Positions 6,749-12,490 of a stretch of DNA of 12,490 nucleotides are shown piece by piece. Positions within the stretch are counted from its first letter, which is position 1. Every line of letters starts with the position of its first letter. The translations under genes were made by a program, and so were the position numbers. This DNA comes from Chloroflexota bacterium (GTDB taxonomy: Bacteria; Chloroflexota; UBA6077): assembly GCA_021806765.1 (NCBI GenBank), contig JAJZQR010000152.1:1-12490 (forward strand), given 5' to 3'. The notes under the pieces are model-generated. The model was not told the origin of the DNA and did no database searches. It saw nothing but the letters and a program-made list of their open reading frames with translations.

Positions 6749-7852
6749 TCAGCGGAGTCTGCCTCGGCCAAGGATGGGCCAGACTACCTCGACGCGTCCG
6801 TCGCGGATGCCATACATCTCCTCGTGGAGATGTACGGTGGTGTCTGAGTAGCCCACAACGAATTCGATCTTGTCCCCGACTTTCAAGGTGGTGTTCGGCT
6901 CCTCCAGATCGATGCGCGCATGCTCGGCCGATAGCGACACCGACTGTACCTTACCCACTCCGAGGGGCTCTGGAAGCGCCGAATCCCCGCTCATGGTCTT
7001 CTTGCCTGTGTCACAGATGATTCGAGTGGGAAGCGGCCTGCTGGTTACGGTCGCGAGGATCGTCAGGGCGTACTCGTGCTCCACCCCCATCGCCTTGCGA
7101 TAGTAGATGTCGCCGAATATCCCTCCGCCAGCCTCGATCTCCGTGACGCCAGGCAGATTCGCGGTTATCCGATAGGTCCCGGTACCGCCACAGCTCACGA
7201 TCTCGACGAGCAGCCCCGCCTCTCGGCACAGCCTGGCGCTGTCGGTGAGAAGGCCCACGGCTCTGGTTACCGCCTGACGCTTATCGTCGGGGCTGGGGAT
7301 CTTGATGGTGTGACCTTCCCAGGCCATCAGCCCCGCGAATCGGACCCCCTCGCGGCCGTGCACCTTCTTGGCCATCTCCACCGCGGGCTGTCCCGGCGCA
7401 ACCCCGGCGCGGTCCATCCCGACGTTGACCTCGACGACCACGCGGAGCCGAACACCCTTCTCCCGGGCCGCGCGGTCCAGAGCCTCCAGATTCTCCTCAC
7501 TGTCTACCGCCACGATGATGTCGGCATGAGGTAGGAGGTTCACCAACCGGGTGATCTTTTGGCTCCCGACGACTTGGTTGGCAATGAGAATGTCCCTGAT
7601 GCCCGCCGCGGCCATGACCTCCGCCTCGCCAAGCTTGGCGCAGGTCACGCCGATGGCCCCCGCCGCGAGCTCCTTGTAGGCCACGGCTGGGATCTTCTGA
7701 CCCTTGGTGTGGGGTCGCCAGTTCACCCCTGCCTTCCGGAAGGTGCTGGCCATCCGCTCGATGTTGCGCTCCATGGTAGGCAGGTCAAGCAGAAGCGCGG
7801 GTGTATCCAGTTCCCATTTTGACTGTCCGATAACTCCGGGCTGACCGATCAT
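6749..7852 (-). CDS. D-threonine aldolase / D-serine dehydratase-like (DSD1 family) PLP enzyme
   Basis: A fold-type III (alanine racemase-like barrel) PLP enzyme of about 367 residues. The N-terminal signature LDTPALLLDLPTMERNIERM is followed by WRPHTKGQK; its first lysine (residue 50 from the chosen start) should hold PLP, as in RPHxKTHK of D-threonine aldolase. EVNVGMDRAG (about 141-150), CGGTGTY (221-227) and EIEAGGGIFGD (239-249) match phosphate-binding and barrel motifs. The C-terminal beta domain ends VVGYSDTTVHLHEEMYGIRDG, then VVWPILGRG. Where D-threonine aldolases have metal ligands in an HxD motif (HxC in D-serine dehydratase), this protein reads Tyr335-Ser-Asp337. The frame can open at GTG 7867, but ATG 7852 has AAGGAG six bases upstream and is preferred. 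Relatives cleave D-beta-hydroxy amino acids or dehydrate D-serine. The gene lies 30 bp after the amidohydrolase and 139 bp before livK, suggesting that it acts on the imported compound. Confidence 0.85.
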   Translation of the reverse strand: MIGQPGVIGQSKWELDTPALLLDLPTMERNIERMASTFRKAGVNWRPHTKGQKIPAVAYKELAAGAIGVTCAKLGEAEVMAAAGIRDILIANQVVGSQKITRLVNLLPHADIIVAVDSEENLEALDRAAREKGVRLRVVVEVNVGMDRAGVAPGQPAVEMAKKVHGREGVRFAGLMAWEGHTIKIPSPDDKRQAVTRAVGLLTDSARLCREAGLLVEIVSCGGTGTYRITANLPGVTEIEAGGGIFGDIYYRKAMGVEHEYALTILATVTSRPLPTRIICDTGKKTMSGDSALPEPLGVGKVQSVSLSAEHARIDLEEPNTTLKVGDKIEFVVGYSDTTVHLHEEMYGIRDGRVEVVWPILGRGRLR

Positions 7853-7882
7853 AGACTTCTCCTTCACCAGAATCGGCGTCCG

Positions 7883-8980
7883 TCACGCAGCGGGCGCTAG
7901 GCCGAATAGTCGGGCCAAGTTGTCGCCCAGCAGGAGATCGAGCTCCGCCGGGGCCAGGAAGTCGCAGTGTCGGAAGTACTGGTAGGACTGTCGGTAGGTG
8001 CAGAAGCGTATGACGTTGGGCATATCGCTGCCCCACACCAACGTCTCCGGGCCGAACCGATCGTACAGTTGATAGATCAGGGGGTACGTCTCCACGTATG
8101 GGTATTCCCAGTCTCGCCCGTGGCTGATAGGGTAAGCGATCTCCATCAGGAAGTTGGGAAGCTTCGCCAGATCATTGGCGACCTGCGGGAGTTGGTAGCG
8201 GCCGTCGCGCGCGTAGTAGCCAAGAGGAAAAGCCTGAACCAGAACCGTCGGTATGCCGGGATGTTGCACCAGCACCCGGTACATTCGCTCCATCTGGTCG
8301 GTGTAGGCCTCCGCCGAGGGGAAGGCCACGGGTGAGGGATCCCAGTAGAGGACCAGCCCCAGCCTCCGCACCTCATCCCAGAAGAGTGCGTACTTGGGGT
8401 CGTCCACGTTGTCTCGATATCCGTTCTCCCAGAAGCCACCCACCTGATAGAAAAGGCCCTTGTGGCCGAGACCCTCGGCGCACCTGTGCAACTCCGACAG
8501 CTGCTCATCGGTGTGCGCCAGCCCTTCGTGGATGTTCCCAAGCCCGATGAACCGGTTGGGGTATTGCCGGACGCAATCCGCGAAGAAATCGTTCAGGCGG
8601 CCGTACATGGGGTGGTTCTGAAGGACGCACCGGTCTACACCGGCGTAGTCCATCTCAGCGACCATGTACTCGGCGGTAGAGATGTTGTCGACGAGGCTGG
8701 GAGCGAAGTACTGCAGACAGAGCTCTTCGGCGTCGGTGGTCCACTCGAACCGCCCGTACTTGCTCACCCGGAACCCGACGTTCGAGAGACCGGCAGGCGT
8801 CGGGTTCTTGCCGTCCCACAGGGTTTGCCCACTTACCGGGGTGTTGTCCCGTTTGCGGAACGGGGGATTGATTGAGGAGCATACGCCGCGTTGCAGTCGC
8901 TTGAGGTGCTCTTCATGGGACTTGAACCCGCTTGCCCCGCCCATGTAGGGGAAGGTGTGAACGTGAGAGTCGATAACCAT
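7883..8980 (-). CDS. Amidohydrolase-2 (ACMSD/COG2159-like) family protein
   Basis: A TIM-barrel protein of 365 residues. The strand-1 metal motif DSHVH (residues 4-8) is intact, as is the late aspartate motif VWGSDMPN (Asp319) followed by the C-terminal GDNLARLFGL (352-361) typical of the family. In between are EYMVAEMDYAGVDRCVLQNHP (104-124) and RFIGLGNI (143-150). Relatives are metal-dependent decarboxylases or hydrolases such as aminocarboxymuconate-semialdehyde decarboxylase and gamma-resorcylate decarboxylase. By eye alignment, two further metal-site histidines are replaced: LYWDPSP (Asp214) where iHP is usual, and VLVQAF (Gln249) where the aHlG histidine is usual. Residues about 10-100 form an unusually long segment before the barrel continues. 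The start ATG has AGAGGGA about 10 bases upstream. It stands directly before the PLP enzyme gene and 103 bp after the regulator. The exact reaction is unknown. Confidence 0.83.
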   Translation of the reverse strand: MVIDSHVHTFPYMGGASGFKSHEEHLKRLQRGVCSSINPPFRKRDNTPVSGQTLWDGKNPTPAGLSNVGFRVSKYGRFEWTTDAEELCLQYFAPSLVDNISTAEYMVAEMDYAGVDRCVLQNHPMYGRLNDFFADCVRQYPNRFIGLGNIHEGLAHTDEQLSELHRCAEGLGHKGLFYQVGGFWENGYRDNVDDPKYALFWDEVRRLGLVLYWDPSPVAFPSAEAYTDQMERMYRVLVQHPGIPTVLVQAFPLGYYARDGRYQLPQVANDLAKLPNFLMEIAYPISHGRDWEYPYVETYPLIYQLYDRFGPETLVWGSDMPNVIRFCTYRQSYQYFRHCDFLAPAELDLLLGDNLARLFGLAPAA

Positions 8981-9083
8981 AACCAGTCCGTCCCTCTTCG
9001 ATTGTGGCTAAGCAGCAATCGATGCCGCGCTGCCATCCAGTCTGTTGCGTCGCCATCCGGCGAAGGGCTCCCAGGTCGGCACG

Positions 9084-10229
9084 TTAGGCCCGGTCTCGCG
9101 GCGACGCCCCTTCACCGTCTTCAGCCGCTCGTGTCGTCGAGGCACCCAGGCGAAAAGAGGGCGGCAGGACGGTCTCTCGTGGAGAGCCCACGCCACCCTC
9201 AATCATCTGGATCAGAGCCCTGGTTGCCTGCATGCCGATGTCGTAGTGGTTGGGCCCGAACCTGGTCAGGGTGGGGACGAGGTCCCCACCGACCAGCTCC
9301 TCGTCCGAGCCCACCACCGAGACGTCCTTGGGAATGTGAAGGGACAGCTCCTCCACAGCTCGATAAACCCATGGGACCAGAGGGCTGGTACCTGCCAGAA
9401 TAGCGGTGGGACGTGGGGTGGAGCGCAGAAGGTCGATCACCGTCTCCTTTGCACTCGGGTCGCCACTCTGATGGGTGTCGGCTTCTCGGATGAGATCCTC
9501 ATTCCACTCGATCCCCTCCTCCTCGAGGGCTCGGCGGTAGCCCCGCAGCCGGTCCGCGAAGACCGGCCACTCGCGCGGTCCGCTCACGTAGGCGATGCGC
9601 CTGTGCCCCAGATCGACGAGATGCCGCGTCGCCCGGTGGACATCCTCTTCGTCCGCCGGAATGACGCAGTTGGCAGCTCGATCCAGGAGGTGCGCCCGCA
9701 GGATCACGTAGGGAAGGGAATGCTGCTCGAGGACTTCGATCCGTTGCGCCGAAAGGGTGATCTTCGGGCGGAGGAGCAACCCGTCGAAAGAGCGCTCGTC
9801 GACCACGCTGCGGATGAAGGTCTGCAGGTCCGCGTCGGACCTCAGGTGCATCACGGTGAACTGAGCACCGTTCTCCCAGGCGATCTTCCCGATGCCGCCG
9901 ACCAGGCTGCTGAAGGAGACTGCCCTTCGGCGCCACCATATCTCGTCGAAGCCGATGATGATGAACGCCAGCCTCAGGCAGCGAGCGGCGGAAGACACGA
10001 AGGTGCCGACGGCAGCCTGGCGATAGACCAGGCCGGCCAAAACCAATTCGCGCAGCGCCCTCCTCGCGGTGATGTTGCTAACGCTGAACCGTTTGCAGAG
10101 CTCAGACTCGGAGGGCAGCAGAGACCCCGGCTGGTAGACTCCGCTCTTTATCTGGTCTTCTATCCAGAGACGGAGCTGGTGATACAGTGGAACGAAGCTG
10201 TTCCGGTCGGGTTGAAATGAGGATTTGAT
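9084..10229 (-). CDS. GntR-type HTH fused to a LacI-type sensor domain (AraR-like regulator)
   Basis: A transcription factor with an N-terminal GntR winged helix (VPLYHQLRLWIEDQIKSG at 13-30, YQPGSLLPSESELCKRFSVS at 32-51, ITARRALREL at 53-62, AGLVYRQAAVGTFV at about 65-78) and a C-terminal LacI/periplasmic-binding-like sensor (LVDLGHRRIAYVSGP, FADRLRGYRRALEEEGI, IPKDVSVVGSDEE). This architecture is that of AraR of Bacillus. The DNA-binding domain lies upstream of the first ordinary start codon in this frame (TTG at 10046), so that TTG is not the true start. Going upstream, no ATG, GTG or TTG exists in frame. ATC at 10229 has AAAGGAG at an ideal 6-base distance and is proposed as the start, giving 381 residues. 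It heads the minus-strand catabolic/transport block and probably senses the substrate or a breakdown product. Confidence 0.85.
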   Translation of the reverse strand: MKSSFQPDRNSFVPLYHQLRLWIEDQIKSGVYQPGSLLPSESELCKRFSVSNITARRALRELVLAGLVYRQAAVGTFVSSAARCLRLAFIIIGFDEIWWRRRAVSFSSLVGGIGKIAWENGAQFTVMHLRSDADLQTFIRSVVDERSFDGLLLRPKITLSAQRIEVLEQHSLPYVILRAHLLDRAANCVIPADEEDVHRATRHLVDLGHRRIAYVSGPREWPVFADRLRGYRRALEEEGIEWNEDLIREADTHQSGDPSAKETVIDLLRSTPRPTAILAGTSPLVPWVYRAVEELSLHIPKDVSVVGSDEELVGGDLVPTLTRFGPNHYDIGMQATRALIQMIEGGVGSPRETVLPPSFRLGASTTRAAEDGEGASPRDRA

Positions 10230-10449
10230 GGTCAGCTCCTTTCGCAGGCCGCGGTGGGCCCCACAATCTTTGCTCCGTGAACTAACCCGTTCCAGCGATG
10301 GTCTTACGCTCTGACCTGACCCGCCCTGCTAGCGTCAAGGGAATTGCAGCGGCCCGAGCCGCCCTATGGGCCCGCGTGACTTGGATGTAGGTCGCCGCGC
10401 TTCGAGGTTGAACGCCGGGATGGTGCGAAGGGATGCCGGGATGCGGACC

Positions 10450-10459
10450 TAGTATACTA
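10450..10459. promoter_or_regulatory. Candidate operator, perfect palindrome TAGTATACTA
   Basis: This ten-base AT-rich palindrome stands out in GC-rich DNA. It covers the proposed -10 box of the regulator gene promoter. GntR-family proteins bind short palindromes with AT-rich centres, so this is a reasonable autoregulation site. A partial further half-site (GATAC) follows at 10461. I saw no second GTATAC-type site upstream of livK or the enzyme genes. Confidence 0.5.
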
Positions 10460-10481
10460 TGATACTCGGATACGCAGTCAA
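10451..10481 (-). promoter_or_regulatory. Promoter of the regulator gene (minus strand)
   Basis: On the minus strand TTGACT (10476-10481) and TATACT (10451-10456) lie 19 bases apart, a slightly long spacer. An alternative -10, TAGTAT, gives a 16-base spacer. Transcription would start near 10443 and leave a leader of about 215 bases before the ATC start of the regulator. The leader holds no longer frame that I can support. Confidence 0.55.
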
Positions 10482-10489
10482 GCCCCCGG

Positions 10490-10876
10490 ACCACATTCCC
10501 TCGCTCCGGACGAGCTCACCAGGGCTCCCTCGGAAAGGATCTCATCGGCGCGGCGCGTCAAACGGGCACGGGCACCGTGGCTCCGACATCGTGATCGCCG
10601 ACGTCGTCGCGCCGCCCGCCTGCCTCTCCCCGGCCCCGCCTCCCCCGCCAGCCCCACCTCGGCAGGGTGAGGGAGACGGCCTCAGCAGGTCGTGGTGGAG
10701 TCGGGTCGGCCTGGGGCAAGGGTGGTGGGACCACCGGTCGCGGATCCGGTACCAGCCGGGGGTCGGGGGAAGGGGGCTAGGAGTGAGGAGTGGCCTGCGG
10801 GAGGGCGAGCCTCCCGGCGAGCCGCCTGGACGACGGATGCATGGCCCGGCAGGAGCCTCGCCCTCCCGGCAAGGCG
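10490..10876. other. Gene-free, repeat-rich stretch
   Basis: No coding region is supported between the regulator promoter and the 3' end of the small membrane gene. The long frames here are consequences of high GC. A pyrimidine-rich segment followed by a purine-rich one (about 10616-10680) resembles the CTCTCCC...GGTGAGGGAG intergenic elements common in GC-rich environmental genomes (from memory, weak). Two copies of the GGGAGGGCGAG repeat lie at 10797-10870. Confidence 0.5.
10797..10870. repeat. Pair of inverted GGGAGGGCGAG repeat elements
   Basis: Copy one (10797-10829, plus) opens GCGGGAGGGCGAG, continues through CTCCCGG and ends GAGCCGCCTGG. Copy two (10844-10870) is the same element in reverse (GGCAGGAGCCTCGCCCTCCC). 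Together they can fold into a large stem-loop. The same element recurs at 12350-12402, so it is a dispersed family. The pair begins 7 bases beyond the stop codon of the small membrane gene. Confidence 0.8.
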
Positions 10877-11302
10877 CTACCGTTTTCGGCGGCGGGGCTC
10901 GCCATGGGATGCGCCACCGTCGGTTGTGCCGGCGGCGCGAGGCCCCAGAAGGCCCTGAAGCCGGAGGACGCCCTCCACCACCAGCACCGAGGCGACGGTG
11001 ACCACGACCATGAGATAGACGGGGATCTCCCCCTGGGTCTGCCACAGGATGCCGCCCGCCAACGCCAGCAACCCTACCACCAGGGTCAGGCGGCTCATGG
11101 GAATGGCCATGGCGAAACGAACGCCATTGATGCCCAGCAGGATGAGCCCCGCGGCCAGGTACTGGACGTTCTGCAGCCTCACCTGCGTGGTCCTCTCCAC
11201 CAGCACGGTCGCGCCCCACATGACGAAGAAGAGTACCCAGCCGGCGGTGGTGATCTTCTTGTCTCGAGCGTCTCCAGGTGGAGCCACGACCTGTTTGCCC
11301 AC
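10877..11302 (-). CDS. Small four-helix membrane protein of unknown function
   Basis: A protein of 141 residues with a short polar N-terminus and four hydrophobic segments: about 20-35 (AGWVLFFVMWGATVLV), 48-66 (YLAAGLILLGINGVRFAM), 71-88 (RLTLVVGLLALAGGILWQ) and 93-112 (IPVYLMVVVTVASVLVVEGV). The C-terminus is basic (EPRRRKR), which suggests that it lies in the cytoplasm. The start is GTG at 11302, preceded by AGAGGGGG at 8 bases. The frame is open further upstream, but that part overlaps the promoter at 11340-11368. I do not recognise the family. It is transcribed divergently from the LysM gene, and its stop codon nearly abuts a repeat element. Confidence 0.75.
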   Translation of the reverse strand: MGKQVVAPPGDARDKKITTAGWVLFFVMWGATVLVERTTQVRLQNVQYLAAGLILLGINGVRFAMAIPMSRLTLVVGLLALAGGILWQTQGEIPVYLMVVVTVASVLVVEGVLRLQGLLGPRAAGTTDGGASHGEPRRRKR

Positions 11303-11339
11303 GGTATGATCCCCCTCTGAGAAGGTTGCGGCGGCAGGG

Positions 11340-11368
11340 AGCATAAAGGGACAACCGGGCGCTGTCAA
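11340..11368 (-). promoter_or_regulatory. Promoter for the small membrane protein gene
   Basis: The minus strand carries TTGACA (11363-11368), a 17-base spacer and TATGCT (11340-11345). Transcription would begin about 30 bases before the GTG start at 11302, which fits that start choice and excludes the longer upstream extension of the frame. Confidence 0.65.
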
Positions 11369-11377
11369 GGTTAGGAT

Positions 11378-11406
11378 TTGACACCCTTCACGGGAGCCAA
11401 TATCAT
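11378..11406 (+). promoter_or_regulatory. Promoter for the LysM protein gene
   Basis: TTGACA (11378-11383), a 17-base spacer and TATCAT (11401-11406) form a near-consensus sigma-70 promoter. Its -35 box stands only 9 bases from the -35 box of the divergent promoter, so the two genes share a very short control region. Confidence 0.7.
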
Positions 11407-11490
11407 GCTGTGGGCGCTCCCCGCCGGGTAGCGCCCCACCACCGACCGGTGCTTCCCCACCAGGTAGCCCGGTCCGATCTGAGGGTTCCC

Positions 11491-11961
11491 ATGGCCAGCC
11501 GAACTCCTCGCCCCACCGGTCGGGGTGCCACCCGACCGCCGGAGTCCGAGGACTCCTACCCGCACATCCCAGAGCCCAGGCAGGGCCACACCGGAAGCCT
11601 GCTCGCCTTCGTCAGCGTGCTGGCGGTGCTCGGCTTCGGCTTCTGGACCGCCCTGGCCACCCTCACCGGCTCCGATGGAAAGCCGGCTGCCAAGCCCTCT
11701 CCCAGCGCCGTCGCGACCCAGGTGACGGCTCCCGCGGCGGCAGCAGCCCCCACCGCGGCCGCTGCCATCCCCGCGAGCACCCCCTCCCGATCGACCACCC
11801 CGGGGCCCAACAGCGGCAAGGTCCACGTGGTCGGTCAGGGGGACACCCTCTCCAAGATCGCCCAGACTTACGGGACGACCGTGGAGGCCATCATGGCCGC
11901 TAACGGCATCACCGACCGCAGCAAGATCCTTCACGTGGGCGACAAGCTGACCATCCCCTAG
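11491..11961 (+). CDS. Membrane-anchored LysM domain protein
   Basis: A protein of 156 residues with three parts: a polar N-terminus of about 35 residues rich in Arg, Pro and Glu; one transmembrane helix (SLLAFVSVLAVLGFGFWTAL, 36-55); and an Ala/Pro/Thr linker (about 63-108). The C-terminal LysM domain (111-155) reads VHVVGQGDTLSKIAQTYGTT, then VEAIMAANGI and LHVGDKLTIP. LysM binds N-acetylglucosamine-containing glycans such as peptidoglycan. The layout suggests a cytoplasmic N-terminus with LysM displayed outside, tethering the membrane to the wall or acting as a small scaffold. There is no catalytic domain. ATG at 11491 with GAGGG 5 bases upstream is preferred over the upstream GTG-like start of the open frame at 11410, whose first 27 residues look non-coding. 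A strong promoter lies about 85 bases upstream. Confidence 0.85.
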   Translation: MASRTPRPTGRGATRPPESEDSYPHIPEPRQGHTGSLLAFVSVLAVLGFGFWTALATLTGSDGKPAAKPSPSAVATQVTAPAAAAAPTAAAAIPASTPSRSTTPGPNSGKVHVVGQGDTLSKIAQTYGTTVEAIMAANGITDRSKILHVGDKLTIP

Positions 11962-11981
11962 ACTGGATTCAACTCCCTGTG

Positions 11982-12003
11982 GAGACGCGACATGTCGCGT
12001 CTC
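11982..12003. repeat. Perfect 22-bp palindrome downstream of the LysM gene
   Basis: The sequence from 11982 to 12003 reads the same on both strands (arms GAGACGCGACA / TGTCGCGTCTC), 21 bases after the LysM stop. It may act as a terminator hairpin, although no T-run follows. It also resembles GAGACGCG...CGCGTCTC dispersed palindromes that I recall from cyanobacteria and other bacteria. Confidence 0.7.
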
Positions 12004-12099
12004 TACGACCGGGTCCTCTTGGTCTGAGAGGATCCTGGAGAGAACTGCATAGTGGCCTGTTACCTGCGAGGTGCGGCGGCATGACGCTGCCGCTGGGCC

Positions 12100-12350
12100 T
12101 GCTCCCACAGCCTTCAGTCGTGCCCGGACCTCCTGCTGCATCGCACGAAGAAGGTTCTGGAGATGGAGGAGGTGAGGTACCAGCCGATCCAGGAGGTGTG
12201 GCGAGGCCTGAGGGCCGGTCTGCGGGACTCCGGACTGGATGGCTCCCTGCTGGCGCTGAACGCCGCCCTGGCTACCGCCTGGCGGAGCCGAGCATCGCCC
12301 AGCGGTACCTGGCGGGTGAGCCGGTTTTCGACGAAGCCCGCCTGGACTAG
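12100..12350 (+). pseudogene. Possible decayed gene fragment, unrecognised
   Basis: One frame gives a protein-like stretch (LLLHRTKKVLEMEEVRYQPI, then QEVWRGLRAGLRDSGLDG and SLLALNAALATAW) up to about 12285. The adjacent frame then continues plausibly (RLAEPSIAQRYLAGEPVFDE, then ARLD and TAG at 12348). A single base change near 12280 would join them. I recognise no family, and GC-rich shadow frames can look similar, so this is tentative. The rest of 12004-12424 holds small hairpins and the tandem repeat only. Confidence 0.22.
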
Positions 12351-12402
12351 CGGGAGGGCGAGGCTCCTGCGGGAGGGCGAGGCTCCTGCCGAGCCACCTG
12401 GA
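12350..12402 (+). repeat. Tandem 19-bp repeat of the GGGAGGGCGAG family
   Basis: Two identical 19-base units (12350-12368 and 12369-12387, each GCGGGAGGGCGAGGCTCCT) are followed by GCCGAGCCACCTGG. The second unit with its tail matches the element at 10797-10829 with few differences. It sits between the end of a possible decayed plus-strand frame and the 3' end of the membrane gene entering from the right. Confidence 0.85.
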
Positions 12403-12424
12403 CATCACCGGCCCGGACTCCCGG

Positions 12425-12490
12425 CTAGCCGGCCAGGTGGCTGAGCACCACCAGAGCCACCAGCCCCACGCCGGAAAGCAACACCCGGGC
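12425..12490 (-). CDS. C-terminal end of a membrane protein entering from the right
   Basis: The minus strand is open from the window edge to a TAG at 12425 and encodes ARVLLSGVGLVALVVLSHLA-G. This is one hydrophobic helix of about 18 residues at the very C-terminus of a larger protein. Too little is present to name it. Confidence 0.4.
   Translation of the reverse strand, partial: ARVLLSGVGLVALVVLSHLAG

Noticed and set aside
9045..10220. 391-codon plus-strand frame opposite the regulator
   Set aside because: The minus strand encodes a complete GntR-LacI protein. The plus frame is a GC-driven shadow.
10320..10345. TTGACG-like second promoter in the regulator leader (minus strand)
   Set aside because: No acceptable -10 box lies at proper spacing, and the upstream promoter at 10451-10481 is better.
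10542..11384. 280-codon minus-strand frame across the repeat-rich region
   Set aside because: Low-complexity Gly/Arg/Pro/Ser product that runs through intergenic repeats and out of frame with the real membrane protein.
12350..12387. Possible CRISPR-like direct repeat
   Set aside because: The two units are directly adjacent, with no spacer between them, and there are only two; this is a tandem duplication of a dispersed element.
11371..12408. 345-codon minus-strand frame over the LysM gene
   Set aside because: The plus-strand LysM domain, transmembrane helix, ribosome site and promoter are convincing. The minus frame is Gly/Arg-rich low complexity and includes repeat translation.

Overview
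The window is GC-rich bacterial DNA with clear AGGAGG-type ribosome binding sites and sigma-70-like promoters. Nothing in it fixes the taxon. The HisRS remnant (GEADLGLRYNFTVPLARVV), the free-living catabolic gene set and the GC-rich dispersed repeats would suit Chloroflexota or a similar soil or marine lineage, but this is inference only.

Layout, left to right: (1) The 5' end of a trimethylamine-methyltransferase (MttB superfamily) gene runs leftward out of the window from 702. (2) A decayed, frameshifted histidyl-tRNA synthetase copy lies on the + strand at about 846-1671. A bidirectional hairpin at 1690-1714 separates it from the next, convergent operon. (3) Eight genes in a row lie on the minus strand from 10229 down to 1741. 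In transcription order they are a GntR/LacI-type (AraR-like) regulator, an amidohydrolase-2 family protein, a D-threonine aldolase/DSD1-like PLP enzyme, and a complete Liv-type ABC importer: lipoprotein binding protein, LivH, LivM, LivG, LivF. Short gaps and overlaps (15 bp to the original reading of the PLP gene, 2 bp livM-livG, 17 bp overlap livG-livF) support cotranscription, at least in blocks. (4) A repeat-rich stretch without genes spans about 10490-10876. (5) A small four-helix membrane protein (minus) and a membrane-anchored LysM protein (plus) diverge from two well-formed promoters. (6) The right end holds a perfect 22-bp palindrome, a possible decayed gene, a tandem 19-bp repeat, and the last 21 codons of a membrane protein reading in from the right.

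The central block reads as a substrate-inducible uptake and catabolism module. The regulator probably controls itself through a palindrome over its own -10 box. The binding protein and permease would bring in an amino acid or amino-acid-like compound, and the two enzymes would act on it. The substrate cannot be read from the sequence. Both enzymes lack a textbook metal-ligand histidine (by eye alignment), so their chemistry may differ from the named families. This block is the best candidate here for an undescribed system.
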